Notes: a model not told the origin generated them from the sequence alone. Positions 43,151 to 58,100 are shown, counted from the stretch's first letter. The stretch: DNA of 64,000 nt from Lytechinus pictus (GCF_037042905.1 NC_087252.1:20787701-20851700), one strand, 5' to 3'. A program made the numbers and translations.

Positions 43151-46100
43151 GTAAGTATTTTTAGTTTCTAAAGATACATGAGTCGATCAAATTTATATTT
43201 ATTCATTGAATGTATAATCTAAGTATTTTTTTAGAAATAAAACGTCACATTTCACGACGATTTCATGAGAATGGTGAACACGTCCCCACATATTGAAATT
43301 TGTGTTTGCTCAAGTCAAAGTTTCTTGATTCGGGAGGCCGTGGACAGGGTCTCTCTAATTAAATATGATCTTGAATTTCTTTTCTAGATTTTAAATTTAT
43401 ATTCGTAAGAATTTCATAATGGACTCTCCATATGCTCCTTCACTTTAAAACTAATTATAGTATCGATTGATAAATGCAGTGACAGTGTAAACGACGCTCG
43501 CTCCACGTCCACGAAACAATTCACACAATGCACAGTCATAAGTTAGACCGATAAATAGGTCTATTTTTGTCAGGAATATGCTCCGCTGAGACTTCATTTG
43601 GCTCCGCTGCATCCCCTCCGCCCTCCGTCAATAGACCGGTGAGAAACTCCGAAGTCAGAAACAGCGGATTTATCAGTCTAACTCTAAGTCTAACTAAGCT
43701 GCACAGATATTTCACACGGGCATTGACTCACCAAATGGAAGTCCCCATTTCAATTACAAAAACCCCTTTAAAAGGAACATTTTGCCTTTTAAAAAGCGGA
43801 TTCTAGTTGCACCATATTTCCTGAGCAAGTTGCAGCTTAGCTCAAATTCCAGAAGTGGGGTCCCCGAAAAATGCACCAAAAATTAAGAAATCTGTGAAGT
43901 TTGACGTTTGGGAACATTCCGTAAAGTTTGCAAACATTCTCGCAAATTTAGGATCGTATCTTCAAAGTAACCAATTTTAAAAAAAATGAAAAACTCTACT
44001 GCATTGGATTTCCACAGAAATCAAGTTGAGGGCATGCTAGCGGCAGGCCTTCATTTGACATGGGGTCCAAACATGATCAGGGAGCGAATAGCCACTGCAA
44101 CTTTAGGGTTGCATATTGCATGCAGTGCGGTGCAATTCAGTGGCGATGCGGTATGTCTAACAAAGCACAGGGGCTGTCGAATCACGGGCGCAAAACGTGG
44201 TGATACATTTCAAGATTTTATTAAATGTTAAGATAGAAGGGGAAAAAAACTATTAAAAACAGGCAAATATATGCAACAAACATTGATGCAAATTAAACGA
44301 CCTATTTTAAAATAAAAATTAAAAAATATTGCAAACAAGCTATAACTCTAACTAGTCTAAATAAGTCTACAGCATACACTGCACAGCAAGGCCGAGGGCT
44401 TATTTTAGCTGTAATTTTCTTGTCACATTGAAAGGGTGTCATTGTCCTGTTCTCTACATGTACATGGTATTGACATGGAGATCAACGTGAAATGTATCGA
44501 ATTTATTTTATTCATAAAAAGGGACACCTTGTTTGGTTTTTAGTAGGCCTAGGGAAGTTTCTAGAGTAGTATTAAAGTCAAAGATGCATCATCGGTGACA
44601 ATAATGATACTTTATACTTAGGCTTTGGTCTTAGTCCTAGTCTGATTACCTTGCCTTAGGCTAAGGCAACTTTAGGATGCCAGAATTGGAATCATGCTAC
44701 TGCTTGCAAGGCCGTGGGCATTTTTTTAATCGAGGAACAAGATGAAAGTTTGCATTTACCTTGCTTATTTAGTTAGGTCTACTCCATAATCTTGAAAATG
44801 GAACCGATCAATTTGTATTTTCTCTTACACTGTATATGAAAATGTGAAACCCCCAAAGTCTCATCTTAACAGTAAAGGATCCTCACTTGTCATCTTCATG
44901 CATACATGTATGTACATTAATCATGTGTGGATGAATTGAATATGAAAAGTCTCTGAACCATCATACTGTACATCGTTATCCACGCTTCTATTTTTATTAG
45001 ATTTATTCATTTTCACAATGAGATAAAAATGCAGGTACACTGTACATCTGTCTCTTCGTGAAAAAGTAAATAAAATAAAATTAGAACAGTAATGGAGGAA
45101 ACTTTTGTTGATGCACATACATCAAAATAAGATGGTAGACCCTTTTCAAAGTTTCTAAAAGTAATCCATGTTGAGTTGGGTTATCTTAAATAAGTAAGGG
45201 AAGTCAATATTCAACAAGTTTAGTTATTTTCTTTCTTGTATTGTCTTGTACAGAGTCCTTTGGGCAAAACTTTCCTGAGGTAAGTTGACTCTCATCCCCT
45301 TTCCTTGCATGTTACGTATTACCTATGTTTTATTGTTTGACTTAAATGAAACCAAAGGAAAGAAAATTCAGACATTCCTTTAGCTTCAAGCATGATATTC
45401 TTCTGACTAAAATTGGAATTCCTTTTTTATTAATATATTTTTTCTTAGATTTATTAAATTCATTTTTGATTATTTTTACGTGAAATCCTTTGCCCAAAAA
45501 CATTCCCATGCTGTATTTACTGCTTTTTTAAAGTCAAATGATAAAGCTATCATGCAGACTCACCTTGAGAAATCACTCTCGATTTCTTTACTATGCAAGA
45601 GCTTGTAACCCTGACCGAGGCGCCTTGGACTTCGGCAGTGACTTAGCAACCCTTTGCTATTTTTTAGATTTTTTTTCTGTGGGGGATATCATGCCTGAGC
45701 CTTAATAACAAGGACCACCAGATAGCAGTAGGCAATAGATTAACCTGTTGACTTCTTTCAGGAGGAAATGAATTATCCAGTTTAATACAGGCATTCCCAT
45801 AGAATTTGCAAGGAACCACCCATTTCCATTTATGAAGCAGTGGGAATACCCTTTTGATTACTGAATTCAGTCATTCCCATATACTTCGTACAGGGACCAC
45901 GAGGTTCCAGTCAGGGTTGGGCGGTAAATACCGGTAGTGGTAATTACCGGTGGTAAATACCGGTCAATATCGTCCGGTAAATAAGATGGGCGTCCGGTAA
46001 ATATGTAAAAAACAGGAAATATGATTTATAATTATTTTTTTTCAATGATTTTAGTTGTTTTTAACCTCAACAAATGAAAATAGTGTTCTGAAATAATTAG

Positions 46101-49100
46101 AATCACAAAACTCATAGTAGAAACACATAAACAGATAAAATCCATACTGCATACATACTCTGAGCTGGTGTCAGTCATACCTTGATGGTCGTACTCAATC
46201 AGTTCGCATTGGTGAGGATGACATCTCTGATCCAGTTTCTCTTGATTGCTCCGTACCTCAAGGCTCAGTGCTCGGACCACAAATGTTTTCCATGTACATT
46301 CTACCAATCTATGACATTATCAATCGGCATGATTTGATGTATCACATATACGCTGACGACATTCAGCTGTATTTACCATGCTTACCTAATCAAACTGATG
46401 TGGACAACGTACTTGCTAGATTTGAGTCATGTGTAGCAGAGATCTCCAAATGGATGGGGCAGAACTACTTGAAAATCAACCAGGCGAAGTCTGAATTCAT
46501 TTTCTTTGGCTCTTCCCAACAGATCAAAAAGGTCATCATTCCTAACCTAAAAATTGGTGATGTACATGTTGAGCCTGTTTCTAAAGTTCGCTCGCTAGGT
46601 TTGACACTTGATAGTACTATGTCTATGGAACCACAAATCTCTAGCTGCATCAGATCATCATTTTATCACATTAGGCAGATTCGTCGGATCCGGGATTACC
46701 TGAATCCCCATGCAACGAAGCAGGCAGTTCATGCTCTTATCACATCACGTTTGGATATGTACAACAGTACTTTGGTTGGACTGCCTGATACTCAAATAAA
46801 ACGACTACAGAAGGTCCAGAATTCTGCCGCACGACTTGTAAAGCGTTCAAAGTTGTCGGATCATATCACCCCAGTTCTCAAGGAATTACATTGGCTGCCT
46901 GTTAGGCAAAGACTTGCATATAAAGTTCTTTCCTTGGTCTTTAAACTGAAAACCAACCAGACACCAGTGTACCTATCAGATCTTCTGGAGTTGAAGAGAT
47001 CGTGTAGACCCGGTCTTCGTTCAGGGAATGTTCACCAGCTCCAACAAGTTAGAGTGAAAAGGTCCTGGGGTGACAGATCTTTTTCCGTTGCTGGTCCCCG
47101 TTTGTGGAATTCAATCCCATCGGACATTAAGTCGTGCCAGTCAAGAGAGCTATTCCACTGCAAATTGAAGACTTACCTCATGAGGGAAGCATTTCCTTAA
47201 CTGTTGTGTGATAAGGCCATTTTTTATTTTTTGACTACCAACTTAACTGATTGTGTATTTTTTCTTCTCAGTTTGTTCTTTTTATGTATTTATTGATTTC
47301 TGTTTTATATAAGTAGTTAATTGTGCGCCTTGAGTGTCATCGACAGATATGTGCGCTATACAAATCTTTAATTATTATTATTATTATATTACATGTACAT
47401 ACCCAAACACACATAGGATCTAAGTCCACACATACGTACACAAACTCAAATTATGTTCCTGGAAATTGAATAATCATATTAAAACATAAACAAATATTTC
47501 TCCCGGGGTTTAACTTTTTACATGCCATTGTATCTCATTACAATATGATTTTTGTTTTTAAGTGTGAATAAAGCTCAATATTCTACTGTATGTAAGGAGT
47601 ATTTTATTGTATTTTTTCCAGCATTTCATGATAACAGACATAGATAACACCCAAACACAAACATAGACACACAAACAAACAAACACACACACACACCCTC
47701 ACTCACACAAATGGTACACACCAGAGCAACCATACTCACCACCTTTGTTTTTATGTTCAAAATTTGACAATCCCTATAGAAAAGTGAATGGAAAATTATA
47801 TTTCCCGGTATTTCCCGGTGAAAAGTGGTAAATACCGGAAAAAAAGCGGTAAATACCGCTTATTTCCCGGCGCCCGGGAAATATGCCAACCCTGGTTCCA
47901 GTAGGCAATGGGTTAATCTTTCTGTAACTGATCTAGCCCTGGATTGTGTGTTTCCCCTAGGAAAGCGATGGCTCGTTGGACTGTATCAGCATGGCTCTGA
48001 CGTGTGCCTTCAATAAACGAGGCACGCTGCTAGCCGTAGGGTGCAACGATGGACGTGTCGTCATCTGGGACTTCCTGACGAGAGGGATCGCCAAGATCAT
48101 CAGCGCCCATGTCCACCCAGTCTGCTCTCTGAGGTAGGTCCTGGCGTGGCCTAATCTTAAAAACAATTGAGATCATTATGATCAATCTTAACTATGGAAA
48201 GCCAGCAATGCCAACACCTGCAATGCATGTATCAGTTAAAAGTGTTTCCAAATATTAAAGATGTAGACTGGTACATGCATCTTCATCTTGATAAATCAGT
48301 GTTCTCCCTCTTTGTTTCCAAAGGGATTTTTGATACATTTTCTTTGCAAAGAATTATGACATAAATGGATTTCCATAGTTTAGATTGATGGAATCATACA
48401 CAACTCTTGGTAAAGAAAGGGCTCTGAATTCGTTGAATCCTAAGAAAAATTACTTGATCAATAAACAAAGTTCTCCTCTTAACTCAAACAGTATGTAGTT
48501 CTCTGGCACTTGTCTTCCGCTATGCTTGGGAAAGGGTCTTCTGGGCCTTGTAACTCAAAGCATAACAATTGATGGTTGGGAAGATTTCTGTGATCGATTG
48601 CATTGATTATTGTGTCTGATGAATCGTAAAAATCAGCCCCAAGATCAATCGCTCCTATAAAGTGATCATTTCACTTTGTTCTGATTTAAAAAATTCTCCT
48701 TTTTGTTCCTGAAAATGGGCTAAACATTAGGCTTATAGTGTAAAAATACCATCCCAAAAGTTTCAAAGTATTATATTTACAGGATCAATTTTAAAACCTT
48801 GGAGATGTAAACCAAAGTTTGAAAATAATTGGGGGTTGGTTTCAATGACTATGTGTATACAGGGAATCTGTGCACCACAACACATTATTTCTAGATGAAC
48901 ACAGCATGACCTACATACAGTGTGTACAAGGTATACACTGAATGTACAGTGCAGCTAATAGCGTGTGTATAGGAGATATACACAACAGAAGGCAGTCAAA
49001 ATAGCCAACAGACTTTTTGAATTGGAGAAAACTGGTCATAAGCTGAACCCGTCTACTAGACGGTTCTCAAAATCAGGCTAATAAATTGCTACTTGTATCT

Positions 49101-52100
49101 AAATTAGAGTTTTTCATCCTATATTGTGGTCTGTTTCAGGGTTTTTTAGGACAAATACAGACACTCATACGCACGTTTCAACTCGGTTTTATAATTTTTT
49201 TAATCAGCTGCTCACAAAGTTAAACGATCCCTTTAATAGTTATAAGTCATGTGTAAACAGATTAATGTTAAAATTATTTTGAAGGTAAAAATTTTGTTTT
49301 TGGTAATGATTAGATTATAACTTCTATGTACATGTAGATAAAAATGATGAGTTAAAAGAATAAATAAAAAAAACATAATGAAATCAGTCTGCAATCAAAT
49401 ATGTTTCCTTGCACAGCTGGAGTCGCAACGGTCACAAGTTACTGAGTGCCTCAACAGACAACATGGTTTCAGTTTGGGATGTATCGACAGGCGACTGCGA
49501 GCAGAGACATCGCTTTCCGTCGCCGGTCTTACGAGTTCAGTTCCACCCAAGAGACAGGTGAGATATTTGCCCTGTTGCATAAAAGTTACTATTATAGTAA
49601 CTTTGCCATCCAATGGTAACTACCATGGTAACAATGCTAAACAGCCAATCAGAATCAAGGATTTCAGGGAAGTTACCATTTGATGACAATGTTCTATAAT
49701 AGGAATTTTGTGCATCGGGGCCATGATCATTGTTTGAGTCATGGATGTAATGATTTCATTGGTTTGCTGAATTTCTTATGTTGTGGCAAGTAAACTTTTG
49801 TTGATGATGTCTTCTGCATGTTTCTCTCTTGTTAGAAGTTGATATAAAAGAAGCTCAAACAAGACATGTTGCAGCATATTACTTGCAAAAGGCTTTTAAT
49901 AGAATCAAACAATCCCTAAAGGTGACAAAATATTAGAGAAAAAAAAACAGTGTGCTGGCTGTCAGGTTGTGATCAAACTAGTACTGGTCAGCTAATTAAT
50001 TTGATTAAAACCTATATTTGTATGAAATTTATCATTTTCCAATGAACTGTACATATCTTTTTACAATGAACAATGTTAAAGCACTGATTATTATCAAACT
50101 GATTTTATATTTGAAATTTAGAATAGTTCAGAGTATACTCCAATTTTACCTTGGCCTGAATTTCACAATTCCTGTACTTGATAAAGATATTAAAATTGAC
50201 TTACTAAGATCGTAACTCTAAACTTCCTCTTATTTTCATTTCAGAAATAAGGCTTTGGTTTGTCCACTGAAATATGCACCAGTGCTCTTAGATCTTGATG
50301 GGTCATACAATGTGGTTCCATTAGATGAAGATGTAAGTATGTAAGAATGTCTTCCTCCTCCTTCTCCTCCTCTTCTTCCTTTGTCTTTTCCTCTTCCACT
50401 TTCACATCCTCCTCTTCCTCCTCTCCCTCATTTTCCACCTTTTCCCCTTCTCCTTCTCCTCTTATTTGTTCTCTTCTTTTTCTCCTTAGTATAACTTATT
50501 ATCGATTCGTTCTTTTTTTTTTAATAATTGAAAAATATATGTTGTGTGGAAATTTATAAAGCAATATAAGAATTCTCATAATTTTGGCCTTTCTTTGTTA
50601 GATTTATGTCCATTTAATTAATGTTTGAATTGATAAAAACAATCAGCAAGATGTATTTTTATTTTCCAATGTATTTACCAAGTTTGTTTGGTTGATATTG
50701 TCTCAATTTCCCTTACAGAAAAGCTCTTAAGTGTCTAGATGATGAAGATTTATTTTCTCTTATTCTTTGCAGTTTGACACTACTATAGTTGCATCATTCG
50801 ACAGAAAAGGAGACCATGTCTACGCAGGCAATGCCAAAGGAAAAGTAAATATTTCAAAATTTCTACTTAACCATATTTCCCTTCTTACAATGATATTACA
50901 TGTAGGTATTTCTTTACATTGGTATAATTTCTTTTGTATTGTGCTAAGTTAAAATGTTTAAGAAATTTCATAAGATGGATTGTTGTAAATATATTTCTTT
51001 ACATCAAATGTTTGTAATGTTAGTAAATCAATACATTTTTTGACAAAATTCTACAGTATTTATAGTAAATATCATGCCAGCTACAGAAATTCTGCCAACT
51101 ATTAAGTATTTTGTCTTGTTTTAGCACATCAAAATGCTTGGCATATAATTTTTCAAGGGTTGAATCTTTGTGAAAATTTGAATTTTGAATAAAGAGGTAT
51201 TTAACAGCCTCTTTTTAATGTTTTTACTATGGCAATTGCGTGCAGACTAGTTTAAATTCATGTACAACTATTCTCTTGCTCAATTCTCTTTAATACTTTT
51301 GTTTTAGGTCATAGTGATTCACGCAGGAACTCGTAAGCTTGTTGCTTCGTTCAAAGTAACCACAGGAACAAGCAATACCACAGCAATCAAGTCGATTGAG
51401 TTTGCTCGAAGGGGAAAGTAAGTTGGAAAAGAACCAATTAGTCCAAAAGTTTAATATATTTTCTTTTGACATTATTAAAGGTCAAGTCCACCCCAGGAAA
51501 ATGCTGACTTGAATAGATAGAGAAAAATCACACTAGCATAGTGCTGAATATTTCATCAATATTGAATGTAAAATAAGAAAGTTATGACTTTTTAACCCTA
51601 ATTCTCCCGGGGGGGGGGGCCATAATGGCCCCCCCCTCGACAATTTTCGCGATATATCTGCTGCGCAAAATTTTTTGACCTCGCCGCTCACTGACTTTTT
51701 ACTTTCAAGTCTCGCGCAAATTTTGAGACCAAATTTGTGACGCCCGGGTACGCGGTTACGACATTACGCAACATTATGTAAGTGCATGTCAGACCCAAAA
51801 TTGCTCATAAATGTGATTTCATGTACAAATCCAATGCAAATTGTGTATTTGGCCAAAATTCATAAATGTATCATTATTTCTACTTTTACTGATTAAACTT
51901 AATTAATTTTGCCTTGTTTATGATCAGAATTAAGTCTGGAACGATTTCCATCGAAAAAACAATAAAAAAAACAAAAAGTAAAAAAACAAAGAAATACATA
52001 AACAATAAAATACATAAGATATCTTGGTACCAGAATTTGGTACCAGAATTTTTTTCATTCACAATTGTTAGGAATGCTATAAAAAATATTTTCGCCCCAA

Positions 52101-55100
52101 AAATAGCATTCTAGGAGCTTTATTTAGTGAATCAGAGCAAAAAGTATGATTTCATGAATGAATTAGCATAATTAATTCATATAAAATAAAAATATATGAA
52201 TTAAGTGAAATTTACCAATGCAACGGCGTAGATTACGTCATTCTCTACCATCATGCAAATTTTCGTTGTGATCGCGCAATCCACGGCTGAGATCTTAAGG
52301 GGGGGCCATAATGGCCCCCCCCCCCCCTCCCCGGGAATGACAAGAATCAAAATACCCCGGGAGATTGAGGGTTAAAGTTTCGCTTATTTTTCACAAAACA
52401 GTGATATGCACAACTAGGTGAGTCAGTCGATGATGTCCATCACTCACTATTTCTTTTGTTTTTTATTGTTTGAATAATACAATATTTCATTTTTTATAGA
52501 TTTGACAATAAGGAACAACTTGACAGAACCATATAGTATTAAACAATGCCAATTCCACATGTTCAGGGAGGAATTAATCCTTGTATCACTTGACAATGAG
52601 GAGAAAATTATAATATTTCATATAATAAAATACAAAATAAATAGTGAGTGGATGGCGTCATAGTTTCCTCGTTTGCATACCAGTCAGGATGTGCTTATAA
52701 ATGTTTTGTGGAATGTAACGAAACTGTAAAATGTCATAACTTTCTTATTTTACATCCGATTTTGATGGAATTTTCAGTGTTATGCTTGTTGGATAATTTC
52801 TTGTTTTATTCAAATCAACTTTTTGTTGGGGTGGACTTGTCCTTTAAAAGGAGTAAAATTTCAGTTTTAAAATCATATTCAAGTCACTGTGACTCTTTGT
52901 TTTAAAGTGATATTTTGTTTGCCTTGTTGATGAAGAATTATGTCATCCAAAGCTTTCCATAGTAAAGATGCAGTCAATAATGATGATAGGTATATGGCAA
53001 GCCAGTTGACTTCTTGGGGTATATATATATATATATTAGCTAAAATTGATTGAAAACTTGTATTATCTTTTGTAGTCTTAACAAACAATTTTAGAGTGAT
53101 ATTTTCCAAATTTTCGATGATATCATAGTGATAATTCAATAATTCACATTGATGACTGATATCTATACTCTTTTATTCATATCCCCAGTTGTTTCTTAGT
53201 GAACTCAGCCGACAGAATCATCCGTGTATACGAGAGCGGTGAAGTCCTGGCCTGCGGAAAGAACGGAGAGCCGGAACCAATTCAGAAGCTCCAGGATCTG
53301 GTCAACAGGACGCCATGGAAAAAATGCTGCTTCTCAGGAGATGGAGAGTATATTGTTGGAGGTAAAACCTGGAGCCTTTCACACAATCCTTCCTGATTGA
53401 TCGCACAGGTTATTTGTGCGATCGATTGCCCTTTAATGGTCAATGCAATCAAGCTTTAAAAAATCAGCCTACGATAATAATAATATAATAATGATAGTTA
53501 CATTTATATAGCGCTTCATACGTTGGTTTCTAAGCACTTTACATTGTAATTATTATTACCCCGGTCATAGGATCCATCACTGCTCCACACATAAAGTGCA
53601 CCATCTCCACTCCCTGGGGAGTATCCTGGCCAGGCAACCGTTTATTGGTGCACACATGCCAATCTAATCACATTGACTTTCACATCCTACTGGGCACCCA
53701 TATAACACCTGGGTGGAGAGTGACAAACATGGATAAGTGCCTTGCCAAACGATATTCTCGCGGGGTGGATTTCGAACCCTCGACCCTTGGATTAATATTA
53801 AGAGTCAAGTGACTTAACCACTACACCAAATACAAGCTTTCTGCGTCAGATTTATCCTTCAGTTCATTTATTCTTTAACTTGCTCTTAGTACGTGCTGTC
53901 TACATTAATTTAGGAAAAGTTGTATACTCGTAAGGAAAATAAGACTTCTCATGTTTACAAAGATTGATGCCGCTTGTATTATGAAATGATTGAATTAACA
54001 ACTGCTGTTTCTCTTTCTCTCTCTGTCTCTCTCTCTTCCCCCTCCCCCCCACACACACACTCTAGGTTCTGCGAGGCAGCATGCCCTTTATCTTTGGGAG
54101 AAGAAATTTGGTTCCCTCGTCAAAATCCTCCATGGTACGAGAGGAGAGCTCTTATTGGACGTCGTCTGGCATCCCGTTCGACCAATCATAGCTTCCGTAT
54201 CAAGTGGAGTGGTCTCGGTGTGGGCACAGAACCAAGTGGTATGTTTTCTAATGGCTATATTAATTTCAGAGATGCCAACTAGTGCAATTTCTAGTAATTT
54301 CTACAGGAAATTGATTGATTACAGACAGTGCACTTTCCATTGAATAAATCCTCAGTATTGACTCTTGCCAATTATCAAATTTATGCATGTAATTCAAATT
54401 GTTTAGCACTTGTTTATCGCTGTTTTTAATACACTTGCCCTTTTGACTATTGCAACATGCACTCAATGATTGGTTATCTAGCACAACCCGCTAACAGTGA
54501 ATGTAAGTGTCATGCTGCCTAGCATAAAAGAAAAAAATTGTGCTTACACAGGACCATGCATAGTTGAAAAGTAAAGTTATTCCCGGGTCATTCACTAAAT
54601 CTCAAAGATGATTTGTTGAAAGTTTGAAATATTTTTCATTTTTTTTACCCATTTTTCTTTGTCATCCTGATGTAGGAAAACTGGAGTGCCTATGCCCCAG
54701 ATTTCAAGGAGCTTGATGAGAATGTAGAATATGAAGAAAGAGAGAGTGAGTTCGACATCGAGGATGAAGACAAATCAGTTGAAGATCCTACAGGTGAGAA
54801 AAAACATCTCCTTTTAATCTGCAAATTGGCAATGATCATTTTCTATAAATTTTCATACTTTGAAAAATTTTGAATGTGAGGAGAGGCAGTTTAGCAACGA
54901 GGATGTAGACAAATCAGTTGAAGATCCTACAGGTGAGAAAAAAATCTCCATTTCATCCTCAAATTGGCAACACTTGATTATTTTCATACTTTGAAAAAAA
55001 ATGAATGTCGGGAGAGGCAGTTGAACATCCAGTTGAAGATCATTCAGGTGAGATGATCTACTGTCCTCTGTTGCACAATTATTCTAAGCACAGCTTTCAT

Positions 55101-58100
55101 ACAGTCAAGATTAATCTGCATTTGGTCTTCAAATTGGCAACAATCAGTAATTTTCTATCATTTTACATACTTTGAAAAACAGTATCAGTCAAAATATACA
55201 TCTATGACAAGGAGATATTAATGAAAAGTTGCCAATTTGTATTTTGATACAGTGATTTTGTTCTTTTCATCGCATTGCCAAATCTAAAGGATAGGTTGAG
55301 GTAGTGTTTCCTGAAGGAGAAATGCCTTCAAAACTTTCTTATTTTAAATTTTGATTCAATGACATCTTAATAGTGTTATATTTATTTGTTTTGTTTTTTA
55401 TCCTTATGCTTTTGTGTTCTTAGCCATTAAATAGCAACTACTAATAATTTTAAATCATGAAATGATCTTAATTATCCAATCTTTATGAATTGAATTTACT
55501 TGAAATGTCGTATTTCCTGAAATTTAGTGTGAATTATATAAAATTTTGAACTCCATCCAAACCATGAAAACATATAAATTTAATTACATCAGTTAAATAA
55601 TTTCAATTAGAATGAATAAACTGAATCAAATTTTTTAACAAGTTTAGATTCAATTGTAAATATCTACTTATATAATTTTAAATATCTTTATCAACAATTT
55701 GTAGTACCCCATTTCATGTTATTAATGCTTTTGTATTTCTGTTTCCATTTTATGTTTTTGATCCACTTTTTTCTCTCGATGAGTGAATGAAAAGGTATAG
55801 ATATTGAATTGAATCATGGTTTTTTTTTCCAACAGAAACAAACAATGTTGAAGATGAAGAAGTGGATGTGTTAACGGTAGAACCCATCTCAGCATTTATC
55901 AGCAGGTGAGTTTGGCCCCTCTTTCACATTGCTTGATATCGGTTGCATGTTCTCTTGAGACTGTTACAAGCTACTGAAATGATGCAGTTTCATTGGTCAA
56001 GGGTGAATTTGTGTTGAAATCTAAAAGATTTGTGATAATGGATTGTGGTAAAGGATTTGTGGTACAAGTAACCGTGATAAGCTAAAGAGTGATAAGGTCT
56101 GTCATGTTAGCCCTTTGCATGCTTATGTTACAAGTTTGCACCTTCGTACAATTAAATTCAACAATCGTAATAATTCGTTTTCTCCCCTAACTTCATACTA
56201 GAGAAGCTAATAAATGGCAAAAGTTCTTGGATAACATCTATATAACAAGCATCAGTATCATCGGTTCAAAATGGAAATCTTGATTCAAAGAAAATAACAT
56301 GGAAACAATTATTATTATTCCCCAAAAGTTAATTCAGCGTGCAAAGAGTTAAAATAATCTGTGTTCTTGCATAGTTTTTAGGTTTTAATAACAAAAATAC
56401 GATAAAAAATGAAAGTATTTGCGAAAATTGGGTTAATTAAGAAAATTTAACCAGAGAAGGGATATGCCCAAGAAGACAGGGGAAAATGGAAGAGCTAAAA
56501 AAGATAAATATCATTAATAAGAAAGGTACATGTAGCAGTAAAACAAAACATATAATTGTCTTATGAGTTTACAAGCAACATAAGCACACGAGTTCATTTT
56601 ACAATCTATTCACACTCGGGTAGTTCAAACTATTGCACAAAGCCTGTTGAACATAGCCTTAATGACAGCGGGTACATTGTAAATTTGATAAATGAAGACA
56701 CGCATCATTTTTTTAACTCTTCTTGATACTGTTATTTGACAAATGAAAGACATAAATAGATTGAAGAAGAATTATAACTCCATGTCCCAAAACTCCTTTT
56801 TTTCAATGAATTAAAAGTACTTTGTAGGCATACCCAAAGGCAGGGTGCTACATAACTTTTTAGAAGCACTTTCCTATTCGGACAAGTGAATTTTCAAAAA
56901 GTTGGAATATACTTGCCCAAAAATCTATTTTAGTTGCCCGAAAAAAATCCTTGAAAAAAAAAGTTTAACCTCTTCAAAAGAAAGCTTTGCGGTTTTATAA
57001 ACCGTTGGCCTTTTTCTCTCTTTTGACATGAACTGATCTACCTGCCATGACCCAAAATAGGGTCAATATCATATCATATCGACCCTAATGTGGTCATTCT
57101 ACTGTGAGAATTTTGCTTGCCCGATTCGGGCAAGTAGTTTTGGTCTTTACTTCAAAACACTTGCCTGACTCTAACTTTTACTTGCCCCAAGCAATCGGTC
57201 AAGTGCTTATTTAGCACCCTGCCCAAAGGATTATTTTTCATATAAGTATGAAAACAGCCGTTTGCTTCCTATGTGAGACACGTTGATTCATGGTTTTATA
57301 TCCATTTATATTCATATGGAATCATGGACATAAAGTGGTCGTAAAGGAGTACCGGCAGAAAGTAATTCCTCAAAGAGCTTTGAGCACCGGAATCGGTAGA
57401 CTAGCTTAGCCGGGGTAATATAGGAGCGCCATGAACACCTAACAAGGTGGATATGTGCGCTATACAAAGCCTATATTATTTATTTATTGTTATAAACTTT
57501 GAACTTTGACCTTTTCCAGTGATGAGGAGGAGGAGCCTAAGAACGTTCTTCTCTACCTTCCTACCGCTCCTGATGTAGAAGATACAGAGGACCAATCATG
57601 GGCGCCTAATGCTGACCCGGTAAGTTTATCATCATCATCCTTTCACTCAGTTGCGTACGGATGGTGAGGCGTGGGGGGGCGCTTGCCCCGCAAAATTTTT
57701 ACAACCAAGGAAAAACAAAGAGAACGGGAAACAGAGAAGTGTGAAAAATATAGTATTTTCTGAATATGTCAAAATCTATCACAAAATTTAATTTTGTAAT
57801 AAAAGTGTCAAAATTTCGCTCGCTCCCTCGCAACTGTTTATAAATTTTGCCTGATAGGCCACATCTGACCCCCTCAAAATTTTGGGCTCATTACGCCATT
57901 GGTATCACTTGAATGAAGGAGATACTATTGGCTATTAAAATATAGTCAATACTTTATGGCTTTTGATCAATCTTGCGCCCTTAACCAAAAAATCTCATAC
58001 ATCATAAGTTTTAATCTGAACTGGGGGCGTGAATATTTTAGTTGGGTGGAATATTGTGAATATCAAGACACCCATACAAAGTGAGCGATTCTTTGAGAAG

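Noticed and set aside
43986..44231. 81-codon ORF in RBBP5 intron 1
   Set aside because: No domain recognised, no splice sites in phase with RBBP5, no repeat support.
50241..50559. Ser/Phe-rich and Glu-rich ORFs in RBBP5 intron 5
   Set aside because: Translation of a pyrimidine microsatellite.
54870..54933. An extra RBBP5 exon formed by the duplicated exon 10 tail
   Set aside because: With the best acceptor the reading frame meets TAG at once; more likely a duplication remnant.
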